A DNA stretch of 64,000 bases from Pontibacillus sp. HMF3514 (lineage in GTDB: Bacteria; Bacillota; Bacilli; Bacillales; BH030062): positions 1,426,001 through 1,490,000 of the forward strand of contig NZ_CP047393.1 in assembly GCF_009858175.1 (NCBI RefSeq), given 5' to 3'. This document shows, one piece after another, positions 30,342 to 37,990 of the stretch. The translations under genes were made by a program, and so were the position numbers. How positions within the stretch are numbered: the first letter of the stretch is position 1; each line of letters starts with the position of its first letter. A model generated the notes under the pieces. It was given only the letters and a program-made list of their open reading frames with translations, was not told the origin of the DNA and did not search any database.

Positions 30342-31319
30342 TTGAAAAGATTTTTGACGGTTGTGTTTGCAGGTATTTTGGTTTTGGGGAATGGACATCT
30401 CGTTTCGGCAGCAGTGAATAAGGACCAAGTATTGAACACCGCAAAAGAATACCTTGGCACTCCTTACGCTTTCGGTGGTAACAGTGTAAATGGTTTTGAT
30501 TGTTCTGGTTACACGCAACATGTTTATAATAAGCTTGGTGTGGAGCTTCCACGAACAACATTACAACAAGCATATGAAGGTGATCCGGTAAGTAAAAGTG
30601 AACTTAAAACCGGAGATTTAGTATTTTTTAAGAATACATATAGAAATGGAATATCACACGTTGGTATATATGTAGGAGAAAATCAATTTATTTCTGCTAC
30701 AAATGATGGAGTGACGATTGCATCTTTAAGCAACCCATATTGGGGACCGAAATATGCTGGAGGTCGTCGAGTAGAAGATTTTGGTGACGTGGATAAAGAC
30801 CAACTTTTTAGCGATCTGACTGAAGATCACGTAGCATACGATGCAATAAAAACATTGACACAATCTGAAGTTATTAATGGATATACAGATGGTAGCTTTA
30901 AGCCAAGCCGATCTATTACACGCGGGCAAGCTGCAGCACTATTAAATAACTATTTAAAAATTGACTCGGAAAACATGTCATTATTTAGTGATGTAAGTGA
31001 AAATTATCGTTTTGCTCAGGATATTGCTTCTATGAAAGAAGCTGGCATCATTCACGGGTATCCAGATGGAACTTTCCGACCAAAAGAGACCATCACAAGA
31101 GGTCAAATGGCTCTAATTATTCAAAATGCATTTGAAATAGAGAATGATATTGGATATGTATCAAAAACGAAAAGTGGAATGGATAAAGCTATTGTTCTCC
31201 TTAGTTCTATAGATACCACAAATGAGTTCGAACCTAAACATTTTAATTCAGATCAGGACGCTACTAGAGCTGATTTTTCCATTGCACTATTTAATGCAGT
31301 AGAGAATGAAAAACAATAA
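30342..31319 (+). CDS. Secreted NlpC/P60 endopeptidase with SLH anchor domains
   Basis: 325 residues. A signal peptide (about 1-24, ending VSA) leads to an NlpC/P60 domain (about 27-145) with catalytic Cys54 in NGFDCSGYTQ and His106 in ISHVGIYVG. Two clear S-layer homology domains (TDGSFKPSRSITRGQ and YPDGTFRPKETITRGQ) and a weaker third follow. It would cut peptide bonds in peptidoglycan stems while bound to secondary cell-wall polymer. The start is taken as TTG at 30342, nine bases after GGAGA; the GTG at 30333 directly abuts that site. Catalytic module first and SLH at the C terminus. Monocistronic. Confidence 0.88.
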   Translation: MKRFLTVVFAGILVLGNGHLVSAAVNKDQVLNTAKEYLGTPYAFGGNSVNGFDCSGYTQHVYNKLGVELPRTTLQQAYEGDPVSKSELKTGDLVFFKNTYRNGISHVGIYVGENQFISATNDGVTIASLSNPYWGPKYAGGRRVEDFGDVDKDQLFSDLTEDHVAYDAIKTLTQSEVINGYTDGSFKPSRSITRGQAAALLNNYLKIDSENMSLFSDVSENYRFAQDIASMKEAGIIHGYPDGTFRPKETITRGQMALIIQNAFEIENDIGYVSKTKSGMDKAIVLLSSIDTTNEFEPKHFNSDQDATRADFSIALFNAVENEKQ

Positions 31320-31335
31320 TATAAGATAGACGTTC

Positions 31336-31368
31336 AAAAAGCCTCTTCGGTTTCAGAAGAGGCTTTTT
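31336..31368 (+). terminator. Intrinsic terminator of the NlpC/P60-SLH gene
   Basis: A 13-bp perfect stem (AAAAAGCCTCTTC / GAAGAGGCTTTTT) with T residues after it. Confidence 0.88.
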
Positions 31369-31806
31369 ATTTTTTAAATCAGAAAAACTTTTTACTAAAA
31401 TGAGGAAAAATAATTTAAATTATGTTTTAACTTTATGTTTTTTTACTTATCAGGCATCAGTACTTATGTCCTAATTTTTAATAGTCTTAAATATTCTTCA
31501 GGGAAAATTATACCATGATAACGAGAGAAAATTTTACATATATGGGAGAATTTCTAGTACTCTTGAATGAAAAATTATCAGAATATTGAGAATTAGTAGG
31601 AAATTCAGTACGATATACACAATCCACAAAAAAAGGGAGGGAAACCTAGTTTGAGAAAATAGGTTATATAAACCACCGTTTTATAGGCGTTTTTCGGTTG
31701 GGTTTTCCCAAATAAAAATAGCAGGAAATTAGCTTAATTATCCCTAATAGATAATATAGTGGTATTAGTGGATGATGGCCTGTAGAGAGTGAGTTGGTAG
31801 CAAGGC
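31369..31806 (+). other. Long upstream region of the RRNPP regulator gene
   Basis: 438 bases with no open frame of note, very A+T rich. A palindrome TTGGG-TTTT-CCCAA lies at 31698-31711. TTAGCT (31729-31734), 17 bases, TAATAT (31752-31757) is the best promoter candidate, some 50 bases before the start. A length like this in front of a regulator suggests regulatory sites. Confidence 0.4.
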
Positions 31807-33084
31807 ATGAACGCTGAGTTAGGTAAAAAAATTAAATTTCACAGGTTAAATCAGAATCGCACACTTGAAGGTACAGCAGAAGGGATTTGTTCTTTATCTT
31901 ATCTTAGTAAAATTGAAAACGGGAATACAAAGCCAAGTGATGAAATTATGAAGTTATTGTTTGATCGGCTTAATATTCAATTTGATATGGATTCTGATGA
32001 TATGGATGAAGAGCAATTAGAACAAGACCTTCATGAATGGTACTCGATGATAATCCAGCGTAAAAATGATCAAGCTACAGAACATTATCTACGATTGAAA
32101 CAAGAGGTACAAAACAATGTGAGTCCTAGTATTTTAGCCTTATTCAAATTGTTTGAGGTTCGTTATCACTTACTAATGAGACATTTAAGTGAAGTGCCCG
32201 TTTTATTAGAAAAGCTTGATCGTATGGATGATATGTTTGAAGAGAAGCATCAATATTATCATTTTAAATTTAAAGGGCTTTTTGCAAATCTGAGTTATCG
32301 TTATATGGATGCGCATACGAATTATACTAATGCTTTATCTATTTTAAACATTCGTCCAATGAATGACTTTGAGAAATCGGATTTATACTTTTTAATCGCT
32401 ATTAATGAATTAGCGCTCCAAAACGTCACACTTTGTTTGCATTATACAAGGCTAGCTTTAGATCTTTACTCGATTAACTTCGATTTTAGACGCAGTGCCG
32501 ATTGCCAAATTTTATTGGGAATATGCTATAAACGAATTAAACAATTTGATCGAGCAGAAGAAGCATTTAACCTCTCTATAAAAGCAGCGAATTACTTGCA
32601 AGAACCTTCTTTAAAAGGGGTAGCATACCAGAACCTTGGGAACCTGTATGCTGCAAAGGATGATTACAAGAAGGCTTTTAAACACTTTGAGCAAAGCTTG
32701 GTATTTAAAGAGACTCAAAATTTCAAGGGGAAATTAACAACTATAGCTTCTATGGTTGAAGCGCTATTTGAACTTGATGACCAAAGTCAACTGATGGAAA
32801 TGGTTGATAGAGGCTTATTAATGGTGACAGATAAAGAAGACTATAAATTGTTTGAGTATTACTTCCAAGTATATAAATTAAGAGTTCTTGGTGATCAAAT
32901 AAGTTTAGAACATTATTTGAAAGAAACGGTTATACCTTATTTCCAAGATAATGAAGATCATCAATATTTAGCAAATTATTGTGAGTTGTTATCAGAATGT
33001 TTGCAAGCAAATAAAAAATATAAAGATGCTTGCTATTATCTTTCGTTAGCTAATTATTCATATAAAAAGCTATCCAAAAATTAA
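31807..33084 (+). CDS. NprR-like RRNPP quorum-sensing transcription regulator
   Basis: 425 residues, matching the length of NprR (about 423). An N-terminal helix-turn-helix of XRE type (about 6-62, LGKKIKFHRLNQNRTLEG and SYLSKIENGNTKPS) is followed by roughly 350 residues of TPR-like helical repeats, for example YKRIKQFDRAEEAFNLSIKAA and GNLYAAKDDYKKAFKHFEQSL. Receptors of this group bind re-imported peptides inside the cell and switch DNA binding. Seventeen bases after the stop lies a gene for a short exported peptide, the classic receptor-pheromone order. ATG at 31807 has only a weak ribosome binding site. Target genes are unknown; a subtilisin lies nearby. Confidence 0.85.
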   Translation: MNAELGKKIKFHRLNQNRTLEGTAEGICSLSYLSKIENGNTKPSDEIMKLLFDRLNIQFDMDSDDMDEEQLEQDLHEWYSMIIQRKNDQATEHYLRLKQEVQNNVSPSILALFKLFEVRYHLLMRHLSEVPVLLEKLDRMDDMFEEKHQYYHFKFKGLFANLSYRYMDAHTNYTNALSILNIRPMNDFEKSDLYFLIAINELALQNVTLCLHYTRLALDLYSINFDFRRSADCQILLGICYKRIKQFDRAEEAFNLSIKAANYLQEPSLKGVAYQNLGNLYAAKDDYKKAFKHFEQSLVFKETQNFKGKLTTIASMVEALFELDDQSQLMEMVDRGLLMVTDKEDYKLFEYYFQVYKLRVLGDQISLEHYLKETVIPYFQDNEDHQYLANYCELLSECLQANKKYKDACYYLSLANYSYKKLSKN

Positions 33085-33100
33085 GAGGAGGAGATCAATT

Positions 33101-33226
33101 ATGAAGAAATTCGTAATGGCAACACTAGCACTGGGAGTATTAGCAGTAACATCTCTAGGAGCGACAACACATCTAACTATGGATGAGCCACCAGAGCCGA
33201 CTTCAATTGAACTTACTGACATTTAA
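33101..33226 (+). CDS. Candidate pheromone precursor (NprX/PapR-like, 41 aa)
   Basis: A 41-codon gene with an excellent ribosome binding site (AAGAGGAGGAGATCAATT) before its ATG. The peptide has a Lys-Lys start, a hydrophobic core (FVMATLALGVLAVTSLG) typical of a Sec signal, and a polar acidic tail ending PPEPTSIELTDI. This is the layout of NprX and PapR precursors, which are exported, trimmed to 5-8 residues and re-imported to bind the cognate receptor. The gene follows the receptor gene immediately and is closed by a terminator. The mature signal would lie in the last dozen residues. Function is inferred from form and position. Confidence 0.78.
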   Translation: MKKFVMATLALGVLAVTSLGATTHLTMDEPPEPTSIELTDI

Positions 33227-33238
33227 TCAATAAATAAT

Positions 33239-33267
33239 AAAAGCCTTCCGTTTAGGGAGGCTTTTTT
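33239..33267 (+). terminator. Intrinsic terminator of the receptor-peptide operon
   Basis: Stem AAGCCTTCC / GGGAGGCTT (one G-U) with a T-run, 14 bases after the peptide gene. Confidence 0.85.
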
Positions 33268-33288
33268 ATGTGCAAATTTTGTTTAGGT

Positions 33289-33893
33289 TATTCAGCAATT
33301 TGGCAGGATTGTTGAAGACTTGAAACTGAGAGGAGTCCGTTGCTGTTGGGTAATTTGTTGCGGTCAGTGAAACGGCAAGCCTGTTGTTGCCCCACACGAC
33401 GTGGGGTAGTTCTACGTTGCCACATGATGTGGCGGTTTTAGTAGAACCTCCATTGTATAGCCTCCTCGTTCCTGCGGGGTCTCGTCTTGCCTTTGCTACC
33501 ACGACAGTTTGCCGTTTCCTTCCCTCCACGCGATTATGGAAACTAACGGACCATAATTTGGATATCCCACGTCATGTTGGTTGGAAAACATATTCAGAGA
33601 AGTTGTTCAGAGCCTTGTCATGATAGGGTTATACTACCTGGAAACAGAACACCTCATCCCAGAACTAAGGCGGTTCCGTTAATCTCCATTCGGCTAAGGC
33701 GGGCTGTGGAACGGGTTGACTCCTCCGGTAGAAAGGGCGAGCGAGATCCCGCAGGAACGAAGTGACGAGGAAGCTCGATCGGTCTTCCGGGGAAAGCAAC
33801 CCGTTCCACAGCCCGCCGATCTGCACAAAAGCAACGGAACCATACGCACATTATCTCGATTCCAAGTCTTCCAGATAAGGGGGCTATAACGGA
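33289..33893. repeat. Structured interspersed element, copy A
   Basis: About 605 bases nearly identical to 45609-46213, differing by a handful of substitutions and a 5-base insertion in copy B. No credible gene inside. Internal structure includes a 20-bp perfect inverted repeat (33699-33718 with 33797-33816) and a 19-base left-right pairing (33466-33484 with 33742-33760, one mismatch). There is also a 10-bp inverted repeat (33369-33378 with 33509-33518) and two short hairpins at 33390-33406 and 33420-33432. No transposase or target duplication seen. It lies between the pheromone terminator and the subtilisin gene. Confidence 0.85.
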
Positions 33894-33949
33894 ATTTCAA
33901 TTATAGAAGAAAAGAATTGATTTGCTGGTTATCTAGAGAAAATGACAAA

Positions 33950-33976
33950 AGAAAACCCTGGCCAAATGACCAGGGT
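33950..33976 (-). terminator. Intrinsic terminator of the subtilisin gene
   Basis: Stem ACCCTGGCCA / TGACCAGGGT with a mismatch and a U-rich tail on the minus strand. Confidence 0.8.
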
Positions 33977-33993
33977 GAATGAAGGGGAGTGTA

Positions 33994-35145
33994 TTAATTC
34001 GCTACTTGATAAGTAGTAGTAGCCGTATTTACAGCTTCCTGAACATTGATGAAACCATTACCGTAGTAGAAAGAATCACCTAATGGAGTAGCTGTGTCGT
34101 TAAGTAAGCTGCGTACCTCTGCATTCGTAAGGGAGCCATCATTCGCAAGAATTAATGCTGCAGCGCCCGCTACGTGTGGAGAAGCCATAGAAGTTCCGTT
34201 GTAGGAATCGTAGCTATCACCAGGTACAGAGCTATAAATATTTACGCCAGGAGCCATTACTTCAAGCTCACTTCCTACAGAAGAGAAAGAAGCACGGTCT
34301 AGGTTAGAGTCAACTGCACCAACAGCCATTACTGAGCTGTATTTTGCAGGATAACCAATTGTATTTTTCTTTCCACGAGTACCATCGTTTCCTGCTGCTG
34401 CAACAAGTAAAACGCCACTATTATACGCGTTATCCATTGCTTGCTCAAGACTTGTAGAACCGCGACTACCACCAAGACTCATGTTAACTACATCGATATT
34501 GTTATCGACAGCCCACTCAACACCTTTAATGATGCCACTATAAGTACCACTTCCATCGCTATCAAGTACTTTTACAGCGTATAAGCTAACATCAGGAGCT
34601 ACGCCTAGAACACCAAGTGTATTATCTAGACCAGCAATAGTACCAGCAACGTGAGTACCATGACCATTGCCATCGTTAAATGGATCTGGTTCACTGTCTA
34701 CGAAGCTAGCTCCCCCTGCAACACTAAGATCTTCATGACTTGCACTAATCCCAGTATCTAATACTGCAACTTTTACTCCATTTCCAGTAGTTCCATTTGC
34801 TTGAACATCATCTGCATTAATTTCAGTGATGCCCCAAGGAGTAGTTTGTCCAAATGCTTGAACCTCTGCATCTTTTTCAATGTAAGCTACATTAGGTTTG
34901 TTTTGTAAAGATTCTACAGCCTGTTCTGGAAGAGAGACTTGCACCACATTGATGTATTTAAATTGGTGTTTGACTTCACCGCCAGCTTGTGTAAGTTGAT
35001 CTAGATGCTTTTGCTTAATTTCTTTTTCGAAACCAACTAAGTAATCACTCACAGGAGCTTTGGATTGGGCAGATACTGGTAACTGTCCCGCAACCAACGA
35101 AAGAAAAAATACAACACTCATCACCGCAAAAAATAATCTTTTCAA
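33994..35145 (-). CDS. Secreted subtilisin-like serine protease (S8)
   Basis: 383 residues. A signal peptide (about 1-27, ending VSA) and an inhibitor I9 propeptide (about 30-98) precede the mature enzyme starting near GQTTPWGI. The catalytic triad is Asp130 (AVLDTGIS), His162 (NGHGTHVAG) and Ser319 ([12 protein letters not shown]), with oxyanion Asn253 in AAAGNDG. It belongs to the alkaline protease (true subtilisin) group. The start is TTG at 35145, six bases after AGGAGGG; an in-frame ATG at 35181 would add residues that disrupt the signal. It lies convergent to an NprR-like operon, and NprR controls extracellular protease in B. cereus. Confidence 0.93.
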   Translation of the reverse strand: MKRLFFAVMSVVFFLSLVAGQLPVSAQSKAPVSDYLVGFEKEIKQKHLDQLTQAGGEVKHQFKYINVVQVSLPEQAVESLQNKPNVAYIEKDAEVQAFGQTTPWGITEINADDVQANGTTGNGVKVAVLDTGISASHEDLSVAGGASFVDSEPDPFNDGNGHGTHVAGTIAGLDNTLGVLGVAPDVSLYAVKVLDSDGSGTYSGIIKGVEWAVDNNIDVVNMSLGGSRGSTSLEQAMDNAYNSGVLLVAAAGNDGTRGKKNTIGYPAKYSSVMAVGAVDSNLDRASFSSVGSELEVMAPGVNIYSSVPGDSYDSYNGTSMASPHVAGAAALILANDGSLTNAEVRSLLNDTATPLGDSFYYGNGFINVQEAVNTATTTYQVAN

Positions 35146-35466
35146 AAAGATCCCTCCTAATATTGTTTTCAGAATAATCATACAATAATTTTTTGGAGAA
35201 ATCTTTGCAACATAAAGGTGAGTATTATAGCTTTTAAAAGCGTTTTCATTTTCTTTTTCTCTTAATAAGGATAAAAGTACTATAGAACTGGAAGGGAAAT
35301 TGCGATTTTGGTCAAATCCCCTCGAAAAATCATAGTAGAACGAGCATTTTTTACCGGTGTTTTCACCATCAATTCCCTCCTCATTTGTTTAGAGAGAAAG
35401 CATAATACATTTTCTCAAGCAAATACTACAAATGGCTTAAGAAAGCCTAATATAGGAGGTTGAAAC
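35146..35466. other. Divergent intergenic region, protease and CAP lipoprotein genes
   Basis: 321 bases with no gene. AGCGTTTTCATTTTC near 35241 is loosely cre-like on one strand but fails fixed positions. Both promoters should lie here; I could not choose boxes with confidence. Confidence 0.3.
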
Positions 35467-36273
35467 ATGATAAAAACATTGAAATATATACTTTCAGCAT
35501 GTGCATTGATGTTTGTTCTTGCAGCTTGTGGTGCAAATGAAGAAGGTATGGACAATGATGTAGCAGATAATAACAACAATGTTGAGGATATAACGTATAA
35601 TCGCGGAGATAACGGAGGCGGTTATGGGTTAAATATGGGCGACCGAGATCGCGATAACAATCGTTTTGATGTACAAACAGAACTGCGCAAATATGTAGTC
35701 CCTTTCGGTGGAAATGGAGACGCGCAATATGAGCGTATGGAACGTTACAACCGAGGTGCAGCACCAGATCAAGGTAATGGAGATGCAAGACAATATGCAC
35801 AAACTCCAGAACGTAACCAAGGTCAAAAAGGAACTCAACAGCAGCAACAACAGGACACGAATCAAAAAGCAAAAGAGAGCCAACAGTCTGATGGCTTTAA
35901 GCAACAGGTTGTTGAACTAACGAACAAAGAGCGTCAAAAGAACGGTCTTCCTAAATTAAAAGCATACGATGAGTTAGCTCAAGTGGCTCAAAAGAAATCC
36001 CAAGACATGGTAAACAAAGGATACTTCTCACACAACTCTCCAACGTACGGAAGTCCTTTTGAAATGATGCAAAACTTTGGAATTGATTATAAAACTGCAG
36101 CTGAGAACATTGCTGCTGGTCAAGATTCACCTGAAGAAGTTGTGCGTAAATGGATGCAAAGTGCCGGTCACCGTAAAAATATTTTAAACAAAAGCGTAAC
36201 ACACATTGGAGTCGGAGTGGCAGAAGGCGGAGAGATGGGCATCTACTGGACACAAATGTTTATTCAAAAATAA
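35467..36273 (+). CDS. CAP (SCP/YkwD-like) domain lipoprotein
   Basis: 268 residues. The lipobox FVLAAC places the lipid-anchored cysteine at 21. A long Asn/Gly/Asp/Gln-rich linker (22-140) leads to a CAP domain (about 145-268) with LTNKERQKNGLPKLK, FSHNSPTYGSPFEMM, TAAENIAAG and SAGHRKNILNKSVTHIGVGV. Such bacterial CAP proteins are secreted, often sporulation or envelope linked, with unknown activity; the two histidines could bind metal. Start follows TAGGAGGTTGAAAC. It is divergent from the subtilisin gene. Confidence 0.88.
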   Translation: MIKTLKYILSACALMFVLAACGANEEGMDNDVADNNNNVEDITYNRGDNGGGYGLNMGDRDRDNNRFDVQTELRKYVVPFGGNGDAQYERMERYNRGAAPDQGNGDARQYAQTPERNQGQKGTQQQQQQDTNQKAKESQQSDGFKQQVVELTNKERQKNGLPKLKAYDELAQVAQKKSQDMVNKGYFSHNSPTYGSPFEMMQNFGIDYKTAAENIAAGQDSPEEVVRKWMQSAGHRKNILNKSVTHIGVGVAEGGEMGIYWTQMFIQK

Positions 36274-36281
36274 GTGGATTG

Positions 36282-36308
36282 GCCGCATACTTTTGGTATG
36301 CGGCTTTA
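36282..36308 (+). terminator. Intrinsic terminator of the CAP lipoprotein gene
   Basis: A 9-bp stem (GCCGCATAC / GTATGCGGC) then a T-rich tail. Confidence 0.82.
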
Positions 36309-36400
36309 TTTATAGGCAGTAACTAACAGTCTCTACCATTTGAATGTTTCAGCACATATCTTTTATAATAGACGTATCGAAAAAAGCAGATGTAAGAAAG

Positions 36401-36486
36401 ACCACAAGGGGAGCCGGAATGGCTGAGATTGAACATTTGTTCTAACCCTTTGAACCTGTTAGTTAATTCTAGCGTAGGGATGTGGC
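36401..36486 (+). ncRNA. TPP riboswitch (THI element) aptamer
   Basis: ACCACA...TGTGGC closes the P1 stem. Inside are the conserved strings GGGGAGCC, GGCTGAGA, ACCCTTTGAACCTG and CTAGCGTAGGGA, in correct order. It binds thiamine pyrophosphate and controls the downstream thiamine transporter gene. Confidence 0.95.
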
Positions 36487-36498
36487 TTTATTGATGGC

Positions 36499-36549
36499 GC
36501 AATGCAAAAGGACTTCCATCTTAAAGCTCTCCCTTGCATTGCTTTTTTT
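36499..36549 (+). terminator. Riboswitch-controlled terminator
   Basis: GCAATGCAA (36499-36507) pairs with TTGCATTGC (36534-36542), followed by seven T residues. It lies just after the aptamer, so TPP binding should favour termination before thiT. Confidence 0.88.
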
Positions 36550-36582
36550 GTGGAAAAATTTAATTGGGGAGGCGTTTTTATT

Positions 36583-37188
36583 ATGAAAAGAAGTCCTATT
36601 TTATTTTTAGTTGAAGTAGCATTGTTTTCGGCTTTAGGAGCAGTTTTAAGCTTACCGTATTTATCAATTCCGCTATGGCTTCAGGGAGGATCGATCTCAT
36701 TTGCCATGGTACCTATTCTGTTTATGGCATTTCGTTGGGGATTAAAAGGTGGATTGCTTTCGGGGTTATTAATCGGATTGTTTAATTCCATTTTAGATCC
36801 CTTTATTGTTCACCCCGCTCAATATGTATTAGATTATCCTGTAGCCTTTTTTGTAGTTGGTTTTGCAGGTATCTTTTCATCAGCTGTGAAAAATGCTGTA
36901 TCGCAAGGAAATATTAAACGATTCACGTTGTATCTCACCCTAGGAGCATTTGTTGGGTGCACACTCAGATTTTTAAGTCATTTTGCTTCAGGAATCATCT
37001 TTATTGATTACTTTATGCCAGATGGTGTTCCTGGATCCGTTTGGATGTACTCATTGACGTATAATATTGGTTATATGCTTCCATCCTTTATCATTAGTGC
37101 AATTGTGCTAAGCATCTTACTATATAAACAACCAAGATTCCTGCATGTGAATTCTAAACACGCTAACAGACCCGTTCATTCTAATTAA
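36583..37188 (+). CDS. thiT: Thiamine ECF transporter substrate-binding subunit ThiT
   Basis: 201 residues with six hydrophobic segments. VALFSALGAVLSLPYL, the hallmark WLQGGSISFAMVPILFMAFRWG, and GCTLRFLSHFASGIIF followed by YNIGYMLPS match ThiT (YuaJ). It binds thiamine and works with the shared EcfAA'T energising module encoded elsewhere. The ATG at 36583 follows GGGGAGG (36566-36572). An in-frame ATG at 36502 lies inside the terminator stem and is not the start. Control by the upstream TPP riboswitch agrees with the function. Confidence 0.95.
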   Translation: MKRSPILFLVEVALFSALGAVLSLPYLSIPLWLQGGSISFAMVPILFMAFRWGLKGGLLSGLLIGLFNSILDPFIVHPAQYVLDYPVAFFVVGFAGIFSSAVKNAVSQGNIKRFTLYLTLGAFVGCTLRFLSHFASGIIFIDYFMPDGVPGSVWMYSLTYNIGYMLPSFIISAIVLSILLYKQPRFLHVNSKHANRPVHSN

Positions 37189-37301
37189 ATACGGGTCTGT
37201 GTCTAAGATTGTCATAAATTGATTTACGGAATTTTGTTTTATCACTAGGAATTAGGGAACTTGAACAGTGTTAGCCTAATTCAGAAAGTGGTGAATCATC
37301 T

Positions 37302-37940
37302 ATGAGTACACCGAATCCAAATCATTTAAATGGACAAGTTTTCTTAGCGAAGCTTTTAACCCAATATGCATTAATTCATGAAAAGACAATCGGTTCTGCA
37401 GCTGAAGAATATATCCGTCAATTAGGTTTAAGAACAGGCGAATGGTTAGAAGGTTATTATAGTGAGAAGAATGAACAATGGACAGTAGAGAAGTACGTAA
37501 ACGTTATTATTGATTTAAAGAATAAAATCGATGGTCATTTTGAGATTGATACAATTGAATCCGATCATATTGTGGTAAAAGCGCATAAGTGTCCTTTTGG
37601 AGAATTAGTAAAAGATTCACCTCATTTATGTGCTATGACATCAAGTGTTTTTGGTGGAATAGCCGCACGACGATTTGGTTATGGTAAAGTTGATCTTCGC
37701 CAAAGGATTGCAGATGGGGATCCAATTTGTGAAGTAGCCGTTTATTTTAATGAAGACGATGAGCTTCCGGGTGATGAATATAAAGATATTCCAGTGACAC
37801 CTGAAAACGGCGATCCTTTCCATTGGGAAGAAGAGACCATTAAAATGCTGGGTGAGGAATTACGTAGAAGTGATGAAATGATCGAATCCTTAGTTTCCGA
37901 ATTGGAAGATTTACGTGCACAAGTGAAGAATCAATCATAA
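37302..37940 (+). CDS. Methanogen output domain 1-like signalling protein (tentative)
   Basis: 212 residues, soluble. The central region VVKAHKCPFGELVKDSPHLC followed by AMTSSVFGGIAARRFGYGKV and GDPICEVAVYF resembles the MetOD1/V4R-like small-molecule-binding folds, with three conserved cysteines (CPFG, HLC, ICEV) that may hold a metal or react. A predicted coiled coil (about 175-210, EEELRRSDEMIESLVSEL-like) ends the protein. Start follows AAAGTGGTGA. The role is probably sensory; the family call is tentative. Convergent with the acyl-CoA dehydrogenase gene. Confidence 0.55.
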   Translation: MSTPNPNHLNGQVFLAKLLTQYALIHEKTIGSAAEEYIRQLGLRTGEWLEGYYSEKNEQWTVEKYVNVIIDLKNKIDGHFEIDTIESDHIVVKAHKCPFGELVKDSPHLCAMTSSVFGGIAARRFGYGKVDLRQRIADGDPICEVAVYFNEDDELPGDEYKDIPVTPENGDPFHWEEETIKMLGEELRRSDEMIESLVSELEDLRAQVKNQS

Positions 37941-37949
37941 AATATAAAT

Positions 37950-37988
37950 GCAAAAGGGCTGTTCTAATTAAGGGAACAGCCCTTTTGC
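37950..37988. terminator. Bidirectional terminator
   Basis: A 15-bp perfect stem (GCAAAAGGGCTGTTC / GAACAGCCCTTTTGC) between convergent genes. Confidence 0.87.
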
Positions 37989-37990
37989 TA

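Noticed and set aside
31807-33226. Phage AimR-AimP arbitrium system
   Set aside because: Receptor plus peptide layout is similar, but there are no phage genes nearby and length and context fit NprR better.
33574-33765. Open reading frames inside the 600-bp repeats (also 45884-46090 and their minus-strand counterparts)
   Set aside because: They are conserved only because the whole repeat is. They lack ribosome binding sites, overlap on both strands and follow the palindromic arms.
33289-33893. Insertion sequence
   Set aside because: No transposase in any frame, no clear terminal inverted repeats at the outer ends and no target duplication seen.
35230-35260. cre site upstream of subtilisin
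   Set aside because: AGCGTTTTCATTTTC fails fixed positions of the consensus on both strands.
36502-36582. Upstream start for ThiT
   Set aside because: It lies inside the riboswitch terminator stem and has no ribosome binding site.
37169-37201. Terminator after thiT
   Set aside because: CAGACCCGT / ACGGGTCTG pairs across the stop codon, but there is no T-run behind it.
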